Shown: piece after piece, positions 32,179 to 40,551 of the stretch
Numbering within the stretch: position 1 is the stretch's first letter
Layout of the letters: each line of letters begins with the position of its first letter
Assembly (NCBI RefSeq): GCF_018829635.1
Contig: NZ_JAHKKG010000001.1
Location: forward strand, 620,001 to 684,000
Direction of reading: 5' to 3'
DNA: 64,000 nt
Source: Paractinoplanes bogorensis
Lineage (GTDB): Bacteria > Actinomycetota > Actinomycetes > Mycobacteriales > Micromonosporaceae
Translations under genes and position numbers: made by a program
Notes under the pieces: model-generated
The model's database searches: none
The model's input: the letters and a program-made list of their open reading frames with translations, nothing else
What the model was told of the DNA's origin: nothing

Positions 32179-34104
32179 TCAGCGCTCTATCAGCCAGACA
32201 AACCCCAAACCGGGCAAAAGCGCACGACCTTCCCGTACGACGAGAGGGCCGTCGCTGCTGAGTGCGGTCTCGAGCCAGCCGTACCGTCCGACCGCGGCCG
32301 CCTCGATCGTCTGCGGCTGCTCACTGAAGTTGGCCAGACCGACGAAGGTGCCGCTGCGCGGGTGCCGGCGCCGCCACGCGAATACATGCCCGTTGTCGAC
32401 GCCGACGATCGAGGTCTCGCCGCCGCCGCGCAGGGCGAGCAGGTCCTTGCGGGCGGCGATCAGTTCGCGGAGCCCGGCGAACACGCGCCCCTCGAGCGAG
32501 GCCGGGTCGTGGCGCCGGGCCGCGGCCGCCCAGTCCATGTGCGGGCGGTGCATCCAGCGGTTGTCGTCGGCCAGGGCCGGATCGTCGAGGTACGAGAGGT
32601 CGTTGCGCATGCCGAGCTCGTCGCCCATGTAGATCAGCGGGATGCCGCCGTACGCGAACGCCACCGCATGCAGAAGCAGCAGCCTCCGTACGCCGGTGGG
32701 CCAGCTCGCCGGGTCGTCGGTGATCCCGCACAGCGACGCCGCCGAACCCGAGATCCGCGCGTCCCCGGTGTCCGGATTCTCCTGGAAGAGCGCTCCCCGG
32801 GCGTACGAGGAGGGAAATCGCCCGGAGAAGAACGAGTTGAGGAAATTACGGTGGTTCCACCAGTCCCAGCCGACCGCGGCCGCGTCCTCGGCGCTGATCG
32901 CCCAGCCGATGTCGTCGTGCCCGCGCACATAACTCACCCACGTCGCCTCGGCCGGGATCGGCTTCATCCGCGCGAGTGACTGGGCCATCAGCCGGGCGTC
33001 CTTGGTGGCCAGGCTGCTCCAGAGCATGACCATGAGCTGGTTGTGATAGGCCAGCTCGCACTCGGGCCGGTAGCGGTCGTGCCCGCCCAGATAGGGCACG
33101 AGGTCGTCGGGGGAGACGATCGCCTCGGCCTTGAAGATCACGCCGGGGGCGGCCAGCCGGACCAGAGCGTGCAGCGCCTGGACGATCCGGTGCACCTCGG
33201 GCTCGTTGAGGCAGGTCGTGCCGAGCCTCTTCCAGAGGAACGGGACGGCGTCCAGCCGGAAGACGTCGACGCCCTGGTTGGCCAGCCAGAGGATCGTCTC
33301 GAGCATGGCCCGGAACACGTTCGGGCTGGCCCAGTTGAGGTCCCACTGGTAGCTCCAGAACGTGGTCCAGACCCACCTTTTGTCGAACTCCGTGAACGAC
33401 CCCGGGGCGCGGTCGGGGAAGACCGGCACGATCGTCCGCTCGTACGCGTCCGGCATCTCGCGGTCGGGAAAGGACATGTAGAAGTCCGCGTACGCGGGAT
33501 CGCCCTCGCGCCAGGCGACCGCCCACGGATGTTCCATCGCGGTGTGGTTGAGCACCAGGTCGACGCAGAGGCTCATGCTCCGCTCGTGCAACCGGCCGGC
33601 CAGCGTGCTCAGGTCGTCCATCGTGCCCAGCCGGGGGTCGACCGCGCGATAGTCCATCACCGCGTACCCGCCGTCGTTCTCGCCCGGCCGGGGTTGCAGC
33701 AGCGGCATCAGGTGCAGATAGGTGACGCCGAGCTCGTCCAGATAGTCCAAATTGTCGGCTACCGCGCGAAGGGACCCGGCGAATCGGTCGGCATAGGCGA
33801 CGTATCCGACCTGTCGGGCCCGCTGGTACCAGCGCGCGTCGATCTCTCGCCGGCGGTCGAGTTCCCGCAGTTCCGCGGGCCGGGCCGCGGCCGCGTCGAG
33901 CGCGGTCGTCACCAACTCGTTCAGGGGAACTGTGCCGTAGACGATCTCCAGCGGCTCGAAAATGTCGAGTAAGGATGTCTCGAACCGGGCAAGAAAGGCA
34001 TGCGCCTCCGCTCGGCCCAGTCGTTCGGTGGCGTCGATGGTCAAAGATGGCAGCAGGGCCTCGAAAGCGCTTGCGGCCCGCGTGCGAACGGAAGATCCTG
34101 CCAT
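32179..34104 (-). CDS. Amylosucrase-type GH13 glucosyltransferase
   Basis: About 641 residues in the GH13 (amylosucrase, subfamily 4-like) order: an N-terminal helical domain (residues 1-90), then VGYVAYADRFAGSLRAVADNLDYLDELGVTYLHLMPLLQPRPGENDGGYAVMDYR-like start of the barrel. The catalytic nucleophile is Asp at about residue 285 in VFRLDAVPFLW, the acid/base Glu near 327 in FKAEAIVSP, and the transition-state Asp in YVRGHDDIGW. Amylosucrase makes alpha-1,4-glucan from sucrose; sucrose hydrolase and trehalose synthase are related alternatives. No signal peptide, so cytoplasmic. Two in-frame starts exist; 34104 begins at the recognisable domain. Confidence 0.85.
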   Translation of the reverse strand: MAGSSVRTRAASAFEALLPSLTIDATERLGRAEAHAFLARFETSLLDIFEPLEIVYGTVPLNELVTTALDAAAARPAELRELDRRREIDARWYQRARQVGYVAYADRFAGSLRAVADNLDYLDELGVTYLHLMPLLQPRPGENDGGYAVMDYRAVDPRLGTMDDLSTLAGRLHERSMSLCVDLVLNHTAMEHPWAVAWREGDPAYADFYMSFPDREMPDAYERTIVPVFPDRAPGSFTEFDKRWVWTTFWSYQWDLNWASPNVFRAMLETILWLANQGVDVFRLDAVPFLWKRLGTTCLNEPEVHRIVQALHALVRLAAPGVIFKAEAIVSPDDLVPYLGGHDRYRPECELAYHNQLMVMLWSSLATKDARLMAQSLARMKPIPAEATWVSYVRGHDDIGWAISAEDAAAVGWDWWNHRNFLNSFFSGRFPSSYARGALFQENPDTGDARISGSAASLCGITDDPASWPTGVRRLLLLHAVAFAYGGIPLIYMGDELGMRNDLSYLDDPALADDNRWMHRPHMDWAAAARRHDPASLEGRVFAGLRELIAARKDLLALRGGGETSIVGVDNGHVFAWRRRHPRSGTFVGLANFSEQPQTIEAAAVGRYGWLETALSSDGPLVVREGRALLPGLGFVWLIER

Positions 34105-34176
34105 CGGGTCAACGTAACCGCCGGTGGCGCTCGGGTCACGCATATCGACGGCCGTGACGAGGGGCAGGGAGAGTCG

Positions 34177-35874
34177 ATGCGCAGATTGATGGTCGCCGCT
34201 CCCCTGATCCCCGCTCAGCGCCGCGTGATCGACGCGGTCACCGCCCCCAGCGTCGTCCCGCGCCGCCGCGTCGTGCGCTGCGGTCTGAGCGTGACCGGGT
34301 TCGGGTTGTGCGCCGTCTTCTACTGCCTCACCTACACGCCCTCCCTGCTACCGCGGCCCTGGTTTCTGCAGGGTGTCGTGGCCGGGCTGACCGCGACCTT
34401 CGGGTACGCGGGAGGGACGGCCCTCGGGGCGGTGGTTCGCCTGCGGTGGTCACCGTCGCGCCGGGTGGAACGGATCGCCTGGCGCGTACTCCTGATCCTC
34501 GTCCCGCCGCTGATCCTGCTGTCCCTCTGGCTCGGCGCCCGCTGGCAGCGGGAGTTGCGGCTGCGCCTGGGCATGGCCCCGCAACAGGAATACGACCTGG
34601 TCCGTACGGTCGGCATCAGCCTGCTGACCTTCGGCGTCCTGCTGCTGCTGGCCCGGTGCCTGCGGCTGGCCGCGTACGGATGCGCGCGCCTGTTCGGCCG
34701 GCTGGTGCCCGAGTCGGCGGCCTACTGCGCGGGTTTCGTGGTGGTGACCGTGCTCGGCTACTCGGCCTTCGACGGCCTGCTGGTCAGCAACCTCTACACC
34801 AGCGCCGACCGCTCGGCCGCGATCACCGACAGCGGGACGGGTAGTGGGGTCGTCCAGCCTGCTTCTCCGTTGCGGTCGGGGAGTGCCCAGTCGCTGGTGA
34901 CGTGGGACTCGCTGGGCCGGCAGGGTCGGAATTTCGTCACCAAGGCGCCGGCTGTTCCTTCCCTCTCCGATTTCGCTGGTCGGACCGCTGTCGATCCCGT
35001 ACGCATTTATGCCGGTTTGTCGTCGGCGGACACTCCCGCCGAGCGGGCCGCGCTGGTGGTGCGCGAGATGGACCGTACGCACGCCTGGGACCGCTCGGTC
35101 ATCGCGGTCTTCACCCCGACCGGCACCGGCTGGGTCGACAACGACGTGCCGAGCTCGCTCGAATACATGTACGCGGGCGACACCGCGCTGGTCTCGATGC
35201 AATACAGCTATCTGCCGAGCTGGATCTCGTTCGCGGTCGACCGCTCGACGGTGGTCGAGGCCGCGTCCGCCCTGATCGCCGCCGTACGGACGCGGTGGGC
35301 TCTCATGCCGCACGACACGAGGCCGAAGCTGCTGATCTTCGGGGAGAGCCTGGGCACGTACGGAACCGAAAAGACCTTCGGCACGGCCGCCGCGATGGTC
35401 GAGGGGGCCGACGGCATCCTGCTCGAGGGCCCGACCTTCGCCAACCCGGTGCATCGCGAGCTGACCGCCGGCCGCGCCCCCGGATCGCCGGTGTGGGACC
35501 CGTCCTACCCCGGCCTGCCGGTCGAGTTCTCGTCGCAGTCGCACGACCTGCGCGACCTGACCGGCCCGCCGCGCAAGGTCGTCTACATGCAGAACTCGTC
35601 CGACCCGGTCGTCTGGTGGAGTCCGAGCCTGCTCTGGCACAAGCCCGACTGGCTCAAGGGCACCCGCGGCCCCGACGTCACGCCCGACATGCACTGGTAC
35701 CCCGTGATCACGTTCTGGCAGACCACGGTCGACCTGCTCTTCGCCAACAAGGCCCCGGTCGGCCACGGTCACGTCTACAAGTCCGGCGCCGTCGACGGCT
35801 GGGCCGCGCTGGCCCCGCCGCCCGGTTGGACGGTCGCCGACACCGTACGGCTACGGGCCCTTCTTGACGGTTAG
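34177..35874 (+). CDS. Membrane alpha/beta-hydrolase (Abhydrolase_9 family)
   Basis: 565 residues. Four to five N-terminal membrane helices (about 45-65, 75-95, 115-135, 155-175, 185-205; Abhydrolase_9 N-terminal region) precede a soluble catalytic domain from about residue 235. There the nucleophile elbow is LLIFGESLGTYGTEKTF (GESLG), with EGADGILLEGPTFANPVHREL after it, and a C-terminal catalytic His in PVGHGHVYKSG. These proteins are common in actinobacteria, with hydrolase function outside or at the membrane presumed, substrate unknown. GGGAG before the ATG. Confidence 0.9.
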   Translation: MRRLMVAAPLIPAQRRVIDAVTAPSVVPRRRVVRCGLSVTGFGLCAVFYCLTYTPSLLPRPWFLQGVVAGLTATFGYAGGTALGAVVRLRWSPSRRVERIAWRVLLILVPPLILLSLWLGARWQRELRLRLGMAPQQEYDLVRTVGISLLTFGVLLLLARCLRLAAYGCARLFGRLVPESAAYCAGFVVVTVLGYSAFDGLLVSNLYTSADRSAAITDSGTGSGVVQPASPLRSGSAQSLVTWDSLGRQGRNFVTKAPAVPSLSDFAGRTAVDPVRIYAGLSSADTPAERAALVVREMDRTHAWDRSVIAVFTPTGTGWVDNDVPSSLEYMYAGDTALVSMQYSYLPSWISFAVDRSTVVEAASALIAAVRTRWALMPHDTRPKLLIFGESLGTYGTEKTFGTAAAMVEGADGILLEGPTFANPVHRELTAGRAPGSPVWDPSYPGLPVEFSSQSHDLRDLTGPPRKVVYMQNSSDPVVWWSPSLLWHKPDWLKGTRGPDVTPDMHWYPVITFWQTTVDLLFANKAPVGHGHVYKSGAVDGWAALAPPPGWTVADTVRLRALLDG

Positions 35875-36405
35875 CCATGGCCGCAGCGCTCGGGTGATCT
35901 GGGGGAGCACCAGGTAGGTCATGATCGGCGTCAGGCAGAGCGTGCTGATCAGCGTCCGCAGCACGACGTTGAGGTCGACCAGCAGGTGATTCAGCGTCAC
36001 GGCGGCCAGCAGGCTCACCGGGAAGAAGCCGAGCCAGATCGTCACGGCCTGCTTCCAGCGCGGCGGCGCCTTCTCGGTTATTTCGCGGGTGGTGGGTGGA
36101 TCAAACCAACCTTCGATTCCCGTACGCCGTTCCGTGCGCGTGTGCTCCACGAAACCCTCGGCGGAGGACAGCCACCACTTTCGCTGGGGCGATTCCTCCC
36201 AGTTGCGCAGAGCGTCGGCGTCGGCGAACCGGTAGAGCATGTGCCAGTCGAGCGACGTCTGGTCGGGGCGCACCCAGCCCGTACCCAGGAAGCCCGGGAA
36301 GTCCTCGGCCAGCGTGGTGCCCGCGTTCACCCAGGCGATCATCTCGGCGGTCCGGGACGGGTCGGCGCGGCGGGTGATCGCGACGGTGACGGCAGGAGAC
36401 TCCAT
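35851..36405 (-). CDS. ABM-domain protein with C-terminal membrane helices
   Basis: 184 residues. The first ~100 residues are an antibiotic-biosynthesis-monooxygenase (ABM) fold: VTVAITRRADPSRTAEMIAWVNAGTTLAEDFPGFLGTGWVRP and WHMLYRFADADALRNWEESPQRKWWL. Two hydrophobic helices follow (about 117-140 and 146-168), giving a membrane-bound ABM domain. Such proteins are widespread, with unknown substrates. On the coding strand CACAAT ends seven bases before the ATG, a weak leaderless box. It converges with the upstream hydrolase gene, overlapping by 24 bp. Confidence 0.85.
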   Translation of the reverse strand: MESPAVTVAITRRADPSRTAEMIAWVNAGTTLAEDFPGFLGTGWVRPDQTSLDWHMLYRFADADALRNWEESPQRKWWLSSAEGFVEHTRTERRTGIEGWFDPPTTREITEKAPPRWKQAVTIWLGFFPVSLLAAVTLNHLLVDLNVVLRTLISTLCLTPIMTYLVLPQITRALRPWLTVKKGP

Positions 36406-36475
36406 GTCTCACATTGTGGTATCCCGGCGTTTCCGGCCGTGGGCGCTTCCGGTTTCCGTGCCGTGGCCCACACGG

Positions 36476-36488
36476 TAGGTTCCGCAGC
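36476..36488 (+). promoter_or_regulatory. Leaderless -10 box before the beta-propeller gene
   Basis: TAGGTT (36476-36481) ends seven bases before the ATG at 36489; no ribosome-binding site is seen. Confidence 0.4.
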
Positions 36489-37523
36489 ATGACCTTGCAG
36501 CGAAAGTTGTCGATGGTTCTGGCGGTCGCTCTGATGACCGCGGGCGCCCCCGCGCCCGCCCAGGCCGGCGGCTCGGCCTCCTGGACTTTGACGCCGACCG
36601 GCACCGAGGCCCGGTTCCGCGGTCTCGCCCCGGTGAGCGACCGGGTGGCCTGGGTCGCCGGCTCGGCCGGCACCGTCCTGCGCACCGTCGACGGCGGCCG
36701 CAACTGGGCCTCGGTCGGCCCGGCCGACGCCGCCGCCCTCGAGTTCCGCGACATCGAGGCGTTCGACGCTCGCCACGCCGTCGCCCTGACCATCGGCAAC
36801 GGCCCCGAGTCCCGCCTGTACGCCACCTCGGACGGCGGCCGCACCTGGAGCGAGACGTTCCGCAACGAGGACCCGGCCGCCTTCTACGACTGCCTGACCT
36901 TCCTCGACCGCCGGCACGGGCTGGCCCTGTCCGACCCGGTCGACGGCAAGTTCCGCATCCTGGCCACCCGCGACGGCGGCCGCACCTGGGCGGTGCAGCC
37001 CACGGCCGGCATGCCGGCCGCCCTCGACGGCGAGTTCGCGTTCGCGGCCAGCGGCACCTGCCTGGTCTCGGCCGGCGGCAAGGCCCTGTTCGCCACCGGC
37101 GGCGGCGCCACGGCCCGGGTCTTCACCTCACGCGACCTCGGCCGCACCTGGTCGGTCACCGGCACCCCGGTGCCGAGCGGCCCGAGTGCCGGCATCTACA
37201 GCCTGGCCGTACGCCCGTCCGGCGCCGCCATCGCGGTCGGCGGTGATTACACGACGCCGACCGCGGCCCCCGATGGCGCCGCCTACCTGCGCGGCCGCAC
37301 CTGGACGGTGTCCCGAACCGTCCCCGGCGAATACCGTTCCGGCGCGGCCTGGCGAGGCAGCACGGCCCTGGCCGTAGGCCCGACCGGCAGCGACCTCTCC
37401 CACGACGGCGGCCGCACCTGGAAGCGCTTCGACACCGGCAGCTTCGACGCCGTCGAGTGCACGTCATCCGGCGCGTGCTGGGCCTCCGGCGAGAAGGGCC
37501 GCGTCGCTCGCCTGACCCGCTGA
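36489..37523 (+). CDS. Secreted Asp-box (BNR/YCF48-like) beta-propeller protein
   Basis: 344 residues. Sec signal peptide MTLQRKLSMVLAVALMTAGAPAPAQA. The mature protein has five Asp-box repeats in evenly spaced blades: TVDGGRNWAS, TSDGGRTWSE, TRDGGRTWAV, TSRDLGRTWSV and SHDGGRTWKR. This is the sialidase/YCF48/sortilin-like propeller pattern. Annotated relatives are called oxidoreductase or photosystem stability factor-like, but no catalytic residues are identifiable. Secreted to the cell surface; ligand unknown. Own promoter. Confidence 0.88.
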   Translation: MTLQRKLSMVLAVALMTAGAPAPAQAGGSASWTLTPTGTEARFRGLAPVSDRVAWVAGSAGTVLRTVDGGRNWASVGPADAAALEFRDIEAFDARHAVALTIGNGPESRLYATSDGGRTWSETFRNEDPAAFYDCLTFLDRRHGLALSDPVDGKFRILATRDGGRTWAVQPTAGMPAALDGEFAFAASGTCLVSAGGKALFATGGGATARVFTSRDLGRTWSVTGTPVPSGPSAGIYSLAVRPSGAAIAVGGDYTTPTAAPDGAAYLRGRTWTVSRTVPGEYRSGAAWRGSTALAVGPTGSDLSHDGGRTWKRFDTGSFDAVECTSSGACWASGEKGRVARLTR

Positions 37524-37745
37524 TCCGCCGTCCGGCTCGGGGCGAGCGCCAGGCCCCCACCCGCGCCCACCCCGAGCCAGATCGATCGGCGCCGGACCCC
37601 GCGCCCGCCCCCGTAGCGGGCTCGACGCCCGACCGCGCCGTCCGTGCCAGACCTCCATCGTGGACGTCCACCGACGTCGGTGACAGGAGATTTACCGGAG
37701 ATCGGGCCGGAGCCATCGGGGTTTGTCGTTGATACGATCCCGCCC
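37524..37745 (+). promoter_or_regulatory. Intergenic region with leaderless -10 box for the NB-ARC gene
   Basis: About 220 bases, highly GC-rich, without a recognisable gene. TACGAT at 37733-37738 ends seven bases before the ATG at 37746, fitting leaderless transcription. The preceding 15 bases are relatively T-rich. Confidence 0.4.
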
Positions 37746-40535
37746 ATGAACGGCGCCTTCGCGCAGCGGCTGCGCGCTCGGCGCCGGCGGCTCGCGCTGA
37801 CCCAGGAAGAGCTGGCCGAACGGGCGGGCATCAGCTCGCGGCACCTGCGCGATCTGGAAGCCGGGCGGATCGGCCGGCCCCAGCCCGCCACCCTGCGATT
37901 GCTGGCCGAGGCGCTCGAACTCGACGGTGCCGAGCGCGATCAGTTCTGGGCCACGCCCACGCCTCATCCCCTGCTGTTGCCGCCCGACGTTCCGGGGTTC
38001 TCCGGGCGTGCGGCCGAACTCGCCGAACTGGATCGAGCGACCGGACCCGTCGTGGTCACCGGACCGGCCGGCATCGGCAAGACGGCCCTGGTGGTGCGAT
38101 GGGCGCACGGTGCGGTCGGGCGGCTCTTCGACGAGGTGCTCTACGCCGACCTGCGGGGATTCCATCCGGACGCGGCGCCGGCCGATCCGGGGGAGGCCGT
38201 CCGCGGATTCCTGGAGGCCCTGGGCGCCGAGTCGTCCGACGACGCCGCGCTCTATCGCGACCTGGTCTCCCGCCGCCGGATCCTCGTCGTCCTCGACAAC
38301 GCCCGCAACGCCGCCCAGGTCCGGCCGCTGCTGCCGACCGGCTCGACGGCCCGGGCGGTCATCACCAGCCGGCATCGCCTGACCGACCTGGTCGCCACGA
38401 GTGCGGCCGCCTTGATCGCGTTGGATCTCCCGTCGAGCGACGAGGCGGTCGTGCTGCTGCACCGCCGAATCGGCCAACCGGCCCCGGACCCGGATCGCGC
38501 CGCCTCCGCCGCGGTCGGCGGAGCTGCGGACCCGGATCGCGCCGCCTCCGCCGCCGGGGCCGGCGCAGCTGCGGACCCGGATCGTGCTGCCTCCGCCTCC
38601 GCGGTCGGCGCAGCTGCGGACCCGGAACGTGCTGCCGTCGTGGAGCTGGCTGAGACGTGTGGGCGGCTGCCGCTGGCCCTGGTGATCGTGGCCGCCCGCG
38701 CGCGGCTCTCCGGACTGCCGCTCCCGGTTCTCGCGGCTCAACTGCGCTGGCCCGGCGGACGGCTGGAGGCGCTGGACGAGGGCGGCATCCGTGAGGTCTT
38801 CTCGTGGTCCTACCGCGCGTTGAGCCCAGCCGCGGCCCGCCTGTTCCGGCTCCTCGGTCTCGTCAGCGGTGACGACATCGCCGCCCCGGCGGTCGCCGCG
38901 CTGGCCGGGCGACCGCTGCCCGAGGCTCGCCGTGCCTTGGCCGAGCTCACCGCGGCCAACCTGATCGCCGAGCGCGCCCCGGGCCGGTTCACCTGGCACG
39001 ACCTGCTCCGCGCCTACGCCGGTGACCTGGCCACCGAGCAGGAACCCGAGGAGGATCGCCGGGCCGCCCTCACCCGCCTGCTCGACCACTACACCCACAA
39101 CGCCTACCACGCCGACCTGCTGATCAACCCGACCCGCGCCGCCCTGCCGATCGCCCTGACTACGCCCGACCACGCCGACAGCGCCGACCACGCCGACAGC
39201 GCCGTACGCGCCGATAGTGCCGTCCGCGCCGCCCGGGCCGACAACGCTGCCCGGGCCGACAACGCTGCCCGGGCCGACAACGCTGCCCGGGCCGACAACG
39301 CTGCCCGGGCCGACAACGCTGCCCGGGCCGACAACGCTGCCCGGGCCGACAACGCTGTCCGCGCCGGCAACGCTGTCCGCGCCGGCAACGCCGACAACGC
39401 CGACCACACCGTCCGCGCCGACAGCTCCGCCCTCGCCGACAATGCGCGGCCGTTGGACATGCGCGCGGCCATTGACTGGCTCACGGCCGAGCGCAGCTCC
39501 CTGCTGGCGGCGCTGCATCAGGCCAAGGAGGAAGGCCTCGACGCCCATGCGTGGCAGCTGGGCTGGGCGCTCGACACCTTCCTGCACGACCGCCGCGACT
39601 GGCACGAGGAAGGTGCGGCCTGGGCCGTCGCCCTGAGCGCTGCGACCACGATGGTCAACCAGCCCGCGGCCGCCCACGCGCACCGCTTCCTGGCGGTGGC
39701 CGATGCGCGGCTGGCCCGGTTCGACGAGGCCCGCCGGCACATGGCCCGCGCGGTCGAGGTGAGCCGAGCAGCCGACGACCGGGCCGGTGAGGCCGAGGCG
39801 ATCTACGTCCTCTCCTATCTGCGCTGGCTGCAGGGCGACGTGGACGGCGCGCTCGATGACGCGACCCGGGCCCGAGCCATGTTCGCCGAGGTGGGCGACC
39901 CGTTCTGGGCGGCCAAGGCGGCCAACGCCGTCGGCTGGTATCAGACCGCGCGCGGCAAGTTGCTCGAGGCGATCGACGCGCACCGGGCCGCCCTCGACCT
40001 GCAGATCGACGACCGGCCCGGCCAGGTGGTCACCCTCGCCTCGATCGGGCAGGTGCACACCTATCTCGGCGATCCCGGCGGCGCCGTCTCGTGGCTGACC
40101 CGCGCGCTGGAGCTGGCTCGCGCGATGCCGAGCGAGCTGCTGGAGGCGCAGACCCTGGCCCAGCTGGGCGACGCCTACGACGCGGCCGGCGACGACCGGT
40201 CGGCTCGCGACTTCTGGTCGCAGGCGCACACGATGCTCGCGAACGCCCACCATCCGCAGGCCGCCGACGTCGGCCGCAAGCTGGACACCGCGGATCCCGG
40301 GCGCCGCGAGGACGCCGCGGATCCCGGGCGCCGCGAGGACGCCGCGGGTCCCGGGCGCCGCGAAGACGCCGCGGGTCCCGGGCGCCGCGAAGACGCCGCG
40401 GGTCCCGGGCGCCGCGAAGACGCCGCGGGTCCCGGGCGCCGCGAAGACATCGCGGGTCCCGGGCGCCGCGAAGACGGCGCAGGTCCCGGGTGCCGCGAAG
40501 ATGCCACGGAACCGGGTCGCCCGGACCGAGGCTGA
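37746..40535 (+). CDS. XRE/NB-ARC/TPR regulatory ATPase with in-frame minisatellites
   Basis: 929 residues. N-terminal XRE helix-turn-helix (about 5-60: RLRARRRRLALTQEELAERAGISSRHLRDLEAGRIGRPQPATL-like). The NB-ARC ATPase from about 95 has Walker A GPAGIGKTAL (about 106-115) and Walker B RRILVVLDN. A winged helix follows (VFSWSYRALSPAAARLFRLLGLVSG), then TPR helices in the C-terminal third (HRFLAVADARLARFDEARRHMARAV, KLLEAIDAHRAALDLQ). This is the AfsR/SARP-like STAND architecture, a signal-switched regulator. Three tandem repeats interrupt linkers: between NB-ARC parts (38487), before the TPRs (39231) and at the C-terminus (40290). They add Ala/Asp/Arg-rich low-complexity protein. ATG chosen for HTH start. 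Confidence 0.88.
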   Translation: MNGAFAQRLRARRRRLALTQEELAERAGISSRHLRDLEAGRIGRPQPATLRLLAEALELDGAERDQFWATPTPHPLLLPPDVPGFSGRAAELAELDRATGPVVVTGPAGIGKTALVVRWAHGAVGRLFDEVLYADLRGFHPDAAPADPGEAVRGFLEALGAESSDDAALYRDLVSRRRILVVLDNARNAAQVRPLLPTGSTARAVITSRHRLTDLVATSAAALIALDLPSSDEAVVLLHRRIGQPAPDPDRAASAAVGGAADPDRAASAAGAGAAADPDRAASASAVGAAADPERAAVVELAETCGRLPLALVIVAARARLSGLPLPVLAAQLRWPGGRLEALDEGGIREVFSWSYRALSPAAARLFRLLGLVSGDDIAAPAVAALAGRPLPEARRALAELTAANLIAERAPGRFTWHDLLRAYAGDLATEQEPEEDRRAALTRLLDHYTHNAYHADLLINPTRAALPIALTTPDHADSADHADSAVRADSAVRAARADNAARADNAARADNAARADNAARADNAARADNAARADNAVRAGNAVRAGNADNADHTVRADSSALADNARPLDMRAAIDWLTAERSSLLAALHQAKEEGLDAHAWQLGWALDTFLHDRRDWHEEGAAWAVALSAATTMVNQPAAAHAHRFLAVADARLARFDEARRHMARAVEVSRAADDRAGEAEAIYVLSYLRWLQGDVDGALDDATRARAMFAEVGDPFWAAKAANAVGWYQTARGKLLEAIDAHRAALDLQIDDRPGQVVTLASIGQVHTYLGDPGGAVSWLTRALELARAMPSELLEAQTLAQLGDAYDAAGDDRSARDFWSQAHTMLANAHHPQAADVGRKLDTADPGRREDAADPGRREDAAGPGRREDAAGPGRREDAAGPGRREDAAGPGRREDIAGPGRREDGAGPGCREDATEPGRPDRG
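38487..38636 (+). repeat. 42/45-bp tandem repeat in the NB-ARC gene
   Basis: About three units starting GACCCGGATCG, of 42, 45 and 45 bp, encode ADPDRAASA plus a Val/Ala/Gly spacer, with a degenerate fourth start. It lies within the ATPase module after the sensor-type loop, so it lengthens a linker. Units differ by a few substitutions and one in-frame triplet. Confidence 0.8.
39231..39392 (+). repeat. 18-bp minisatellite encoding ARADNA hexapeptides
   Basis: Seven exact copies of GCCCGGGCCGACAACGCT run from 39231 to 39356, followed by two variant copies (GTCCGCGCCGGCAACGC-type) to 39392. The product is (ARADNA)n followed by VRAGNA. Exact copies indicate recent expansion by slippage or unequal exchange. 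The frame is preserved. Confidence 0.9.
40290..40505 (+). repeat. 27-bp minisatellite encoding a nonapeptide tail
   Basis: Eight copies of a 27-bp unit encode A[DG]PGRREDA at the C-terminus of the NB-ARC protein, with a degenerate ninth before the stop. The first two copies have GAT, later ones GGT; copies 6-8 show single substitutions. The frame stays open throughout. Confidence 0.9.
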
Positions 40536-40551
40536 TGGGTAAGGATGGCGG

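Noticed and set aside
39231..39392. CRISPR-like array
   Set aside because: The repeats are directly contiguous 18-mers without spacers and are translated in frame in a recognisable protein.
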